52,500 bases of DNA, from positions 15,083,092 to 15,135,591 of the forward strand of contig NC_135554.1 in NCBI RefSeq assembly GCF_964340395.1, read 5' to 3'. A program made the position numbers and the translations under genes. Origin of the DNA: Glandiceps talaboti (taxonomy: Eukaryota > Hemichordata > Enteropneusta > Spengelidae). A model generated the notes under the pieces. That model made no database searches. It was not told where the DNA came from and saw nothing but the letters and a program-made list of their open reading frames with translations. Shown in pieces: positions 12,446 through 25,600 of the stretch; within the stretch, counting starts at the first letter, position 1; the number at the start of each line of letters is the position of its first letter.

Positions 12446-14315
12446 TTGGGAGCCCGTGTAATATATTCAGGCCTGTAAAAATTCGACTAAACACAAGCTG
12501 GCAATGGTGTAGTCTTCCAAAATTCTATTTTACATGTAAACACGTCATGATAAGAAACTGCTGAAAATGATCTAGTACTTCGATGTAGGCACTCGGGTTC
12601 ATATCTGTGACAAGCTGTTGACAGCGCTGTTAAAACTATATGATGACATACAGTCTATTTCATGTTCACTAGCTCTGAGGCTGTTTGATACAATCACGCA
12701 GAAACATGTCAAACAACTATAAATTCTACACTTTAGGATAAGAAGATTGCAATTCCTTGCTACATTTGATATATATATGGAATAAACCATTTCAATATAC
12801 TAGTACTTCAACTATAGACGCAGACGTACAGTACAGCTAGTGTCAATGTGTTGATCATGTCTGTGTGGTGTCAAGTGACACATTAGTTCACTTCATTTCG
12901 CGAACATGATGATATAAAAAATATAATCATTCAATGTAGCAGTTTCGTTTGGTTTTCTGTGTGGTTGTATTAAACAGAGCAACACAAACATGAAACGGGT
13001 GTATGCTTTATCAAGAACAAGGGCAGAAAGTCACCATGCTAACAGACTTAGTACTAAAATATACAGAAGTTACGGTTAAATTAGACATATTATTTGTGCT
13101 TTTATAATCATTCCGAGTTTTGTAATCTTTTATCTGTGACAAACTTGCAAAATTTACATACCCCAGCGTCAACAAATGAGTGATGATACGACACATGGTT
13201 TTAAAAAGAATAACCTTGGAGACTAGAAGCATGTGCACTATAGGACGCTACTGCATTTACAAATTACAATTTCAAACTTTATACGTGGCTAGCTTTGAGT
13301 CGAGGACTGCAGAACTTTCCCACTGTTAGTGTGATGGCATATGCTTTTAATAACAGGGACTGTAAGACTAGATTAGGCCACACTGTTGCAGAACAACAGT
13401 AACACAGATATGCATATATTACTGCGGTGACTTTTATGCAGTAAATATTGATTTCCTTCACGTCTGGTGGCTATTGTTTTGCGTGACAGATGGAACCTCC
13501 GATGATCAGAAGACACTGTCGACTCGCTGCTGGTGTATAAAAATACATTTTCACTGTGGAAAATATCTCGACCTTTGTAACCAAGTAACATTAATTAGTT
13601 GAAGCGACACGTTTTATGAGTTATGATTCTATGCAAAAATACAAGTATAGAAATGCACATTGTTTTTTTTTACTACTGCAACTCAAAAATACTACCGAAA
13701 GCTTTGTCGTAAATGCCAGGGTACCATTACAAATTGAATACATCATACAGTTCAGTTTACACACTGACAACTGGGGAACCCAATAACATATCCACACTAA
13801 GTAAACATTAGCCTCGGTCTGGTAAATTCGTCATTCAAATTTATGTCCGATGTGGGTTTTTTTTATCGGTTTGTCAATAAAAAACCATTGCGAAATGCGA
13901 CCATCGTCTCCATTTGAATGATAACTTTAGTGAAGCTTATGCATCTCACAAGTGTTCTAAAATAATGCGTAAAATAACTCCATGGTTTCAACGGTGTTAC
14001 ATAAAGTACACAATATTCAAATAATGATGATTAAAATTGTTGTTACACAATCTGATTGAAATCTGATGTGGTGAATATGGCTCGATTTATTTCAATTTCT
14101 TTCGGTTTTTTTTGTTCCAGGAGTGATCGTTTAGCAAACAGAACGATAACACAATAATAAATGAGATATTATTTTTTATTACACTCCATAGTATTAATAT
14201 AGGAGGAATATTTCACCTCCAAGAATCAGGTAATTACACAAATTTGATGTACATTCATACTATTCTATGAAAAAAACGGAACAAGAGAGAGCGAGAATGA
14301 TACAAAATATGTACA
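12446..14315. other. Convergent intergenic region between K2P gene 2 and ERCC4
   Basis: Holds the two converging 3' ends. It is AT-rich with no gene recognised; the small open frames have no family resemblance. Confidence 0.5.
12781..12786 (+). terminator. Candidate poly(A) signal of K2P gene 2
   Basis: Canonical AATAAA about 335 bases after the stop codon at 12445, a plausible 3' UTR length. The motif is seen; usage is inferred. Confidence 0.4.
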
Positions 14316-14321
14316 TTTATT
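14316..14321 (-). terminator. Candidate poly(A) signal of ERCC4
   Basis: AATAAA on the minus strand, about 95 bases after the ERCC4 stop codon at 14416-14418. It fits a short 3' UTR. Confidence 0.45.
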
Positions 14322-14415
14322 CATATATATTGTAACTCTACATTGTTGCAAGATGCAAATAAATATTTACATCAAATACAAAATGGTGGTTTTTTTTACA
14401 TTCGATATTTTATTT

Positions 14416-16589
14416 TCATTTTTTCATCTTTTTTTTAACTCTTGTACATCCGTGGTCTTTAGCTGATATTGTTTTTTTATTTTTGTCATGATGAGTATGG
14501 AGGAATTCCCACAATGCTTTGCCATTGTTCGTGTTCCCAAGCAAATGGGAGAGTTGTTCTTGAGACAGAGTAACCAATTCTGACAAATTCTCCACTTTAT
14601 TCAGTATCATCCTGTAGTGATAGAAATAAAAGAAGAACCACAAATTATTCTCAAGAAATACTTCTTTATATATCTTATAATGTTCTGTTCTGGAGAAACA
14701 AAATTACAGCAGTAACTTTAATGAAGTATCACGTTTTGTTCATTCTTTTTTTAGTACCATTGATTGCGATGTAACAGATGGACCACATTTCAGTTATAGA
14801 GACTTGTCATTCTCAAAAAACTTCAAAAAGTTTTTATGTGGTATTCTGTCCTCGATATGAAGTTTGAAAATGGTGAACATTGCATTGCATTCAAAAGGTC
14901 ATGACACTAGTTTGCAGAAATGCAATGAAAGGGTTATTTCCAAAATACCCAAACACTCACACAAATGGCTGATGTCACTTTATATTGCTCCAGGTGAGCT
15001 AGGGAGTCCTGTTTATGTTAACAATACATGGACATGCAAAAACTCCCTAAATCAATGTGCAATTCCAACAGATACAAATCTAATATATTGAGGTAATATT
15101 TTTGAACTTAGCCTCTGACATGTAATTTTTATCTTCCCATAGGAATAATTCAAGAGATATGTAAAAAATCCTAAATATTGAAAACCATTTTTATAACATT
15201 TAATAAGTGTCTTTATTTGTAATTTCAAACCAGCAGGTCTCCTGTGCTACTGCAATAGTGCCCTACAGAAAATAGGAAATGAATGTTGCCCTCTGTATGC
15301 AAATTAAGGTCACTAGGGGTCACAAGCCTATAACATGTGACACGGTCTAAGCCAATCACTGAGGGATGTATGAAAATGATGTGTTATAGTAAGTATCATT
15401 AGTACAGAAACTGTGCAATGACTATATTATTTTACAAGTAAATTAAACTAACCAGTAATTTTTGGAATTGACGCCTGGTAGTTTAGTCACAAAGTCATAC
15501 GTTCCATATGTATATTTTTCTGATAAACTCTTCTCTTGTGAATCCTCTCCTGTAATTGCCATAGCAACAGCACTATCAGGTTGTGCCTTACCCATCTGTA
15601 AAATAGATAGATGGTTACATGTTACACACTTGATTTTGAAATAATTCCATTTTTTTTTATTTCTACTAAAATCTGGTTTATGACATGAAGATGGAATGGA
15701 CTCTTCTTTCCTAATAGTCGAAAATAATACAAACACTTATTTTTCATACATTTGAGAAAGGTTTCTGATGGCACTGGAATATAACTCACTACAACCACAT
15801 ATCCAGTTATCATACAGTACAATAAAACCTCACACAATCTAACTATTCTCACACATTGTGCAATTATTCAAGTCATGAAAATATTGCTCTACATTACCCA
15901 TAATGCATCTCTACCTGTACCTATATATCTATTCTGATCATTATTTTATCGTCACCTGCATTAAATATGGAAAATTCTGAATGCCCTTTGGAAAAATATT
16001 TATTGTATTGAAATATACAGTTTAGATTTACAATTGATATTGAGTATGTTATTCATTGATGCCATAATTTGATGGTAGCCCTTTTTAAATTTTGGTAAGT
16101 CCAGTAATTAATCAGATGCTTTTTTTAAATAATCATATGATTAATGACATGGAAAAATATATTTGTTCTGAAATCTGATGAGTAATCACATGATTTACAT
16201 ATACTCTGACATTAATCATGTGATTTCAAATTTTATAATCACGTGATTGATCATCGTATTCTTTTCATGATTTTTTGATTAACTATATATGAATATTTAG
16301 GTTACGTGATCCATAATTCATTAATCTGTCAGCTGCAAAGCAGTGACATCTAGATGACACGTCCTTGATTCCTGCAATTTATATCACCATACAATTTATT
16401 ATTAAAACATAATCACAAAGTGATCACAGTATACATAACAGAATATAAAAAAGTTAAGTGCCCCCCCCCCCCCCCTAAATTTGTAGGTATAGTACATGTC
16501 TACAAAAATACATATAATTTATGATATAAGGCCAAGAAAAAAAAAATTGTTTTTGGTCTGAACAGTTTGTCTAAAATGGTGTGATGACA

Positions 16590-16621
<32 letters not shown>

Positions 16622-19600
16622 TTATCAACAAACTTGTCACTCAATCTACTATTTATGGCAGTCACTGTTCTTTTTACTTAGTACTTTAGAGCAAGTATGC
16701 ATGTGGGGCAGATGTCATTTGCTTGTTCATAATTGGCTCTGCAGTTGTCTTCACTGAAGTAGGGAGGGTTATTTTGTGTTTCCCCTTTGGATCTGCAGAC
16801 TGCATGGACTGGACAAACACACACAAAAAGACCGACACGGGGGTATTTAAGTGATGCGCACGCTGACCAGAAACAATGGTGTGGTTTTTTTGCCTAAGTG
16901 GTAAGATGATTTTAACAGAATTACAGTCTTTTTCAAGTATCTTTTACATTAAATTACTGGAAAAGTTCAGTTGTGGCATTTGGACTTGGACACCATGATT
17001 TTACAAGACTAAATATTCTAAACAAGGTTTTACAAAAGTCACATTTTCTTGATAACTTTTTACCTTCAATTCTTGGAAGAGTTCAGCTGTGGCATGTGGA
17101 CTTGGACACCATAGTACTTTTAACTTTGGGAAGTGTAAAGTTAACAAGGTCAACTTAGAAGATATATTCTGATAGGAAATCTCACTTCCTAGGGAGGATT
17201 TGGACTGAAAATAAACATGTATAATATAGTATGGTTATAACAAGTCTTCATACAAGACACAGCCCTCAATACTTTACTTCTATGTGACTGAACGGAGACA
17301 TGATTTAAAAGAAATTGCGGCAACAAATAAATACTGAAAAGTATATGCAATATGCAGGAAATGGCTGGATTTTGATAGCAGAATGTGAAGGTAAGAAAAG
17401 GTCAAAGGTCAAAGTCTTCAAAAGAAATGCTTACACATGGTAGTTGGATATGGGGGTAGACACTTGAATGGAATCTCTATGTATCATCGTTTTTTTAGTT
17501 ATGCAGTAAATGATTTTTTACTACGAAATAGTATTTGGCAGCCATATTGGATTCTAAAATTACATAATATTGATATCATTTTGACCTCTGTTTCAAAAAT
17601 ATTGACTATTGGTATCAGAGTGATCATCTTCTCTATACCATTTTCTATAACAATTGTCTTTAATGTGAGGTCAAGGGTCAAGGGTCAAGTCCTAATTACC
17701 TGAAGTGCAAATGACTTGTGTGGATCAAATTCTATGAGTAGTATAGGTTTGCTATAGTATCTAGACATAGCGGTACACTGGTTGTATAATCTTCCACTGT
17801 TTAATGATCCTATCAAATCACTTATACTCTTCCTTTCAACACACATCTCAGGGGTCAGGATATAATCACCAACCTGTAACCAATATATCAAACTAAGAAT
17901 TATTACATATGTACCAGTGATTACATGCACTGCTGTGCATGTATAATTGTACTGGAGTCCTATACCAAATATGGTATTACATACCTGTATGCAAATGATA
18001 TGCAAATCATTGTGTGGTCATAACTTTGAAAAAGAATCACATGATCACACAGTATGATTTTTAGGGAATATTGCTGTTTTGGAGAAACATTGTAAATAAC
18101 AACAGAACTCTATAACTCCATGCCACATGACTGCCAGTGTGGGTACTCGGGGGTATTTACACTTGTGCTTGTTGTGTTTTCTGCTGCACTTTCACAAAGG
18201 TAGCGAGTTAAATTGCGGCCAAAGACACCACAAGCACTCATGCAAATATCCTGAGTAAGCCACACTTGAACTCACACCTCACGGGGGTTGTGTATATATT
18301 TTAAATTGATACTTATATGATGATAATCTTTTCAGTTCATGTCATGCATCTTTGATAACTTAAATTCTGTGTACAAATGAGGGAAGACAACTTTCCTCTT
18401 CTTAGCAAGACTAATGGATATTGATGAAGACACAGAATCTAATCTTCCTCCTTCCTATTTTTACTGTGTGTTGTCTTTTATTTCTATGACAATCTCGTTT
18501 TATCTCTTTGCTCCTTGTGTATTGTATTTTCAAAGAAATTTATTTTAAAGTACACTAAATTTTATGGCTGTATGAAAACCCATTTGTGGATACACTTGTT
18601 TACATGACTGACTGTATGACTGTTAATGTCACTCCTTAGACTTGTGTTAAGCCACAGAAATGACGTTCATGGTGATATGACTGACATAACACATGACACT
18701 CACATTGATATATTTGACATGACATTCATGATGATATGACTGACATAACACGTTGATATGGTTGACATGACATTAATGGTGATATGACTGACATAACACT
18801 CGCATTGATATGGTTGACATGACATTCATGGTGATATAACTGACATAACACATTGATATGGTTGACATGACATTAATGGTGATATGACTGACAACACTCG
18901 CATTGATATGGTTGACATGACATTCATGGTGATATAACTGACATAACACTCACGTTGATATGGTTGACATGACATTCATGGTGATATAACTGACATAACA
19001 CTCATGTTGATATGGTTGACATGATATTCATGGTGATATAACTGACATAACACTCACGTTGATATGGTTGACATGATATTCATGGTGATATAACTGACAT
19101 AACACTCGCATTGATATGGTTGACATGATATTCATGGTGATATGACTGACATAACACTCGCATTGATATGGTTGACATGACATTCATGGTGAAATAACTG
19201 ACATAACACTCATGTTGATATGGTTGACATGACATTAATGGTGATATGACTGACATAACATTCGCATTGATATGGTTGACATGATATTCATGGTGATAAA
19301 ACTGACATAACACTCATGTTGATATGGTTGACATGACATTCATGGTGATATGACTGACATAACACTCATGTTGATATGGTTGACATGACATTCATGGTGA
19401 TATAACTGACATAACACTCATGTTGATATGGTTGACATGATATTCATGGTAATATGACTGACATAACACTGACGTTGATATGGTTGACATGACATTCATG
19501 GTGATATAACTGACATAACACTCATGTTGATATGGTTGACATGACATTCATGGTGATATGACTGACATAACACTCACTTTGATATGATTGATACAGAGGC

Positions 19601-22600
19601 ATCATCTTGTTACAAAAAAACCTGATAGTAGTTTCACTGTACAAACATCCTTGACACAGACTCTCCATGTATAAATATCGACAACTTTTTGATACACAAC
19701 GCAATATGCAAATTATCAAGGATAGACAGACATTTTGCTGGTATCTGTCAAAGGAGACGCAAGGTTGCTGGTAGCTAGTAGTCTATGAAAGGATGGATGA
19801 AAAATAATTTCTGGAAGTCAATGATAACTCACTGTGACACCATTTTGAAATATCTTCTTATAATCAATTGCTATAAAATTTATATTTAATAGCAGATGCT
19901 ATGGAACATGATCATGCCCATACATAATATTAGTGTATTAGTAGAAACATAATACCTACATGTTATGGCAGCATTGCTAGCATTTGCATAAAGTACATAA
20001 AATCTAAAATTATGAATTGGATTTTTAATGACAATATGCAACAGAATGTTACGAATGTAGCTAAGTAATAATTGGAACAAGAAATGATTTTTTCAATGTT
20101 AGCAAGTCTGTAAAATTTAACCTATCTATTAGTTCCCCTGGTATTGCCACCAAATGTTACAAGTTGTGAAAATCTAGTTTTACAAGAGTCACCAGATACA
20201 TTAGTGTATCAACAGACAATTGCTTATCGATTGGGTTGTATTTACACACTTTATCAAGACCAGCACAAACGAAAGCCTATTAATAACTCAAATTTCTGTT
20301 TGTGACAGTACTGTGTTATTTCTTACCTCCAGTGTGATTGGCTCGATATCAATCCCTCGTTTGTGAATCAATGACGGAAGTTCACTGCGGAATTCACGCA
20401 GATCAACCAGAATCTGAAAACAGACGTAAATAAAAATGATTAAATATTGAATCTAACTTTGTGGAATATTCTATGTGTGATATGCATAGACATGGATAAA
20501 AAATAACACTTTGTTGTTTTATGTTTGACATATCACCAAGGACTACATTTTCTATTAAAAATCATTTAGTCTTTATGACATGCATGTTTTAATGTTATAA
20601 ATGTTACATATATTCATAATAGTATTAATAGTACACAACCAAATGTCTGCAGCCTTCTTACATAACTTGGGTAAATGTTACAGCACTTTGCATTATTGTA
20701 ACAGCTGTCTAGGAAAGGACCATTTACATGGTTGTGGTTACTCTCATCATTAATTAAAGTCGATTTCTTCCCCCTGGCGGGGGGTCACCGACTGTCCTTC
20801 TTTCCATGTGGCAATCACATTCCTCCATTTCTGCCTGTTCCCATAGTCATTGATGTTTAATCCAATCTGTTTACATTGTCCTTCCACCATACTCTTCCAT
20901 GTCAGCTTTGGTCGCCCTCTCCCTCTTTTTCCATCCACCTCCAGATTCCATGCCCTCTTCACTCCTTCTCCCTCATCTTTCCTCAGCACATGTCCACACC
21001 ATCTCAGAGAGCTACGCCTTGCTACCTCCACAATTGACTCACCTAGACCTAGCCGTTCCATTAGCACCCCTGAGCCAACCCTGTCACTCAATTTGACACC
21101 ACATATCTTTCTAACCATAGCTCTCTCTGCTCTCCTCAAGATACCCTCTTCCACTGCTCTCATCACCCATGTTTCTGCCGCATATGTCATAACTGGCCTC
21201 ACACATGCCTTGTAAATCCGACCTTTCATTGCTAGAGTTAGCCTACAACCACATAGTATGGATTCAAGGTCTCTGAACTTCCTCCATCCCAGTCCCACTC
21301 TTTTTGTCACTGCCAGCTCACTGCCTCCTGCACCATCTAAGGTATCACCCAGATAACAGAACTCTTTCACTCGGTCCAGTTCCTGCAGCCTTTCACTTAC
21401 AGCACTTGCATGCTCCGGGTTATCACCAACAAACTCTCCGCCTCGTAGGCATTTCCAACACTCATAATCTGTTGCCATCACACTTGTCACTCTCCTTACT
21501 CCTGCACACCTTCCATGGATCCATTTCCTGCACTTTGTACACAGTATCGAATTTCTCATTACTCTCCTATGACAAATCCCACATGGGTCAATCTTTGCTT
21601 TTGCCCTGACTTCATTGCCTGCTGCACACTCCATGATCTTCGTCTTTCCCATGTTCACTTTCAGACCCTTTCCTTCGAAAGCACATCTCCAAGCAGTAAA
21701 TAGCCTCTCCAGTTCCTCCATGGACTCTGCCATCAACACCAGGTCATCTGCATAGAGAAGCTCAAACAACTCCCCCTTTCGCACCTCTTCAGACAGCACA
21801 TCTACAACTACTGCAAACAGAAGTGGCGAAAGTGCTGACCCCTGATGTACACCCACTCCTACCCTAAATTCATCAGACAGCCCTGATCCCACTCTGACTC
21901 TGGTCTTTGCATTCTCGTACAGCTTCATAACCGCTCTAACCAACACTTCCGGTACCATTCTCTTTCTCAAAGCCCACTCTATCACACTCCGTGGCACTCG
22001 ATCAAAGGCTTTCTCCAAGTCTACAAAACACATCCACAGCTTCTTCCGTTTCTCCAGGTAACGCTCCTGCACTCTTCTTACAATAAATATTGCATCAGTT
22101 GTGCCCCTCCCTGGCATAAAACCATATTGCATCCCATCGATCTTGACTATTGCTCTCAGTCTGCTTTCAATTGCCCTTTCCACTACTTTCATTCCATGCT
22201 CCAACAGCTTCACTCCTCTATAAGACCCACATTCCATTGGATTACCTTTTCCTTTAAAGATCGGCACCAGGATGCTGCACTTCCACTCCTCTGGTATACT
22301 ACTCCCTTCCAAAATTTTATTCGCCACCTCCACCAATACTTGCCAACCATGATCCGATGCCATCAAATACTCTTTTGTTATTCCAGATGGACCACCTGCC
22401 TTTCCATTTCTCATGTTCTTCAGAGCTTGGTCTATTTCTTTCCTATCAAACAATTTTACTGGTCCCTCAATTGGGTTAGCTTCAGCTAACCCGTGCCATG
22501 CATTTTCCACATTCATTATGCCCTCCATATGCTCCTTCCATACCATTTTCTTTTCTTCTTCCTCAAATACTATCCGCCCATTCTTGTCTTTTAGGCATCC

Positions 22601-25600
22601 TCCCCCACAAACATCAGTATTCTCTTTCTTAATCATTCGAATTTTCCTGAAGATGCTGTTCCTATCTCCTTCTAACTGCTGGATATCATCTTTTGCAGCC
22701 TTTTTCATCGCTGTTGCTACTTCCTTTCTAGCTCTCTTTTTATCTTTCCTATACAGGCTCTTATTCTCTTCAGTTGGGTCCTTCTTCCACCTTACAAAAC
22801 TTTCCTTCTTTTTACTTATCGCACCTTGCACCTTGTCATCCCACCACCATGTTACACCATGTGGTGGCTTTCCCTTGCTAACCCCACATACATCCTGTGC
22901 TGACTGTACAGCACATTTTCTGTACTTGCTCCACGCATCAAGTTCTTCACATTCCTTATATAATACATTCATCCTTTCCTCAAATTTCTCTCTTACTGTT
23001 TTGTCCTGCAGCTTCCAGATTTTAACCCGTTTCACCTGAGGTCTTTTCCTCACTCTCCTCCTTATTTCTAGTTTATCCACATCAGCTACCACCAGGCTAT
23101 GCTGGAGCTCACCTGGTATCACCTTTATATTCCACACCTTTCGTCTGTGCGTCTGCTGCATCAAGATAAAATCAATCTCTGTTTCAGATCCTCCAGACCT
23201 GAACGTTGCTTTATGCTTCTTCTTGAACCAAGTGTTCAGAGTCACCAAGCTAGCCTCTGTGCAGAATTCAAGTAATCTTCGACCACCAGTATTTCTGGCA
23301 CCAATGCCATAACCTCCATGAACTCCATCAAAACCATCAGACCTAGCACCCACATGTCCATTGAAGTCCCCACCTATTAGTAGAATCTCTGTGGATCTTG
23401 CTAGATCCACTTCCAATCTTAACTTCTCATAGAATTCGTCTTTCATAGCCTCATCAAGTCCTGCTTGTGGGGCATACCCACAGACCACTCTCACCAGCTG
23501 CTTTCCAAACAACATCACAAGAGCAACCAGCCTATCATTGACCCTTCTGACATCCATTACCTTCTCAACTAGTTCTTCTTTTACCATAATGCCAACTCCA
23601 GCCGCCCCCTCACTACCTGACCAAAAAAGCTTGTATCGACAACCCTTAGCCCCAATGAATCTGGCACCACCTCCTTTCCACCTCACCTCCTGTACACAGC
23701 ACACATCCACCCTCCTTCTCATTAACTCTGCTGCTATCTCCATACTTCTCCCTACCATCGATCCCACATTCCAGCTTCCAAACCTAAGTCTGCCATGGAC
23801 ATCTGGCACATTGCCGTCATAATAAAGAACAGGTCTTCCCAAGACTTCCTTAGGGTTTACACCTTCCTGTTTGTCGTAGGCAGGTGCCGCCCACGGCAGC
23901 CTTCAGGCTGGCTGCTGCCCACGTTTGTTTCTCACCATACTGAAAGAATTATTGGTGCAGAGGTTTTATGGCCGGATGCCCTTCCTGACGCCAACCACAG
24001 ATTTAGGCGGTGGGCCTAGCCTTCGCCTAAAGAGGCATACCCTACAAGGCAGCAGGGGGAGTTTACATCAGAGCTACCATCTCCTAGCCTTTGCCTAAGA
24101 AGCATACCCTGCAAGGCAGTAGGGGGAATTGAGTTCAGTTTCCATCTTCTTATCCATGAGCTGGCTAAGCTAAGGTCCATGGACAGGCCTTCATGATACC
24201 GGAGGACCATTTCTACCAGTAGGGACTTGTCCGGTGCCACCGGATCCTTGCTGGGGTAAGGTTCTACCCCTCAGTAACATGACGGATGTAGTTTAATATC
24301 ATACCCAGGACCTCTGCCATGATATTGATGTTCAGCAGTGCTGTAACAGCACTGTTACAGAAATGTTACATGACTGCTAGACTTAAATGTTGTATGCATC
24401 TCAAGTGAATAGAGTACCACTGGGTTTCCTTTCAGTTTTATGTAAGTCTTCCAATATTAATTTATCACTCTCTAATGTGTATATAGAAGGCACTTTTGGG
24501 TGCCAGTAGGATACATGATGACAGATCACGTATTGATATTGACTACATACACACCTTATGTTTGACTTGTTCCACTTCCTGTCCACCAGCCTTTCTGCTA
24601 CTATCAACATTTGCCGTCAGACCAGAATCTATTGTACTATCAGCCTTGTCATCTATGTCTTCTGGTATTACCATTGTCTATGCAAAGTCAACGTCATTAA
24701 AGGAAAAGTCACAAGGGGTGTACCAGTAAACCCTTGGCCGAACTCCTTTAAGTTAACAACAGTAATCAATACAAGTACGCTACAGGCAGAAATAAGTCTG
24801 ACTGGACTTTTCCTTTAAGTTGATAGCAGTTATCAATACAAGTGTACTAAAGACAGAAATAAGTCAGACTGGACTTTTCCTTTAAGTTGATAGCAGTAAT
24901 CAATACAAGTGTACTAAAGATAGAAATAAGTCTGACTGGACTTTTCTTTAAGTTGATAGCAGTAATCAATACAAGTGTACTAAAGGCAGAAATAAGTCTG
25001 ACTGGACTTTTACTTTAAGTTGATAGCAGTAATCAACACAAGTGTGCTAAAGGTAGAAATAAGTCTGACTGGACTTTTCCTTAAAGTTGATAGCAGTAAT
25101 CAACACAAGTGTACTAAAGATAGAAATAAGTCTGATTGGACTTTTACTTTAAGTTGATAATATGCTTCATTGGCAACCAAGTCACCATTTCAAGCCTAAA
25201 AAAATTACAGTAAAGTTGAGGTGATTTCACACCAGAGTTTTGAATGTTCATTTCAAAGTCTTCATCCATAAACATTAACTGACAATGACTAGTCAAACTT
25301 ACAGATTTCTCACTGATTAGATGTTCAAATACATCCATCTCTTTACGTAGACTTGTCAGATAACGCTGTTCTTCTGTTGACCCAGAGTAGACAAGAAAAT
25401 AGACTCTGAGAGGTATACCAGGTTGGCTTGCCTTATAAACCTGTTAAAAATAGTAATCATTCTCAATGACATAATATTACATCTATTATGTGTACATTTT
25501 AGTAGCAGACGATATGTTGTATGGGAATGGAAAATTTGAAATGTGATTCATAAAATCTGTGAAATAAGAAAGTAGATTTTCTGAGCCTAAAGTTATTTTC

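Larger units (their letters stand above)
20414..24554 (-). other. ERCC4 intron 19, enlarged by a LINE insertion
   Basis: 4.1-kb intron between exon 19 (ends 24555) and exon 20 (starts 20413). About 3.5 kb of it is the retrotransposon in the same orientation as the host gene. The remainder is AT-rich. Confidence 0.85.

Noticed and set aside
18665-19590. CRISPR-like regular repeat array
   Set aside because: There are no unique spacers between repeats. The units are contiguous 52-bp minisatellite copies in an animal intron.
20850-23822. Plus-strand open frames of 60-208 aa rich in Ser/Pro/Leu/His
   Set aside because: Antisense shadows of the LINE reading frame.
20697-24350. TGTAACAGC at about 20697 and 24342 as a target-site duplication of the LINE
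   Set aside because: Only 9 bases, and accepting it would place the ends outside the element's recognisable sequence. Chance cannot be excluded.
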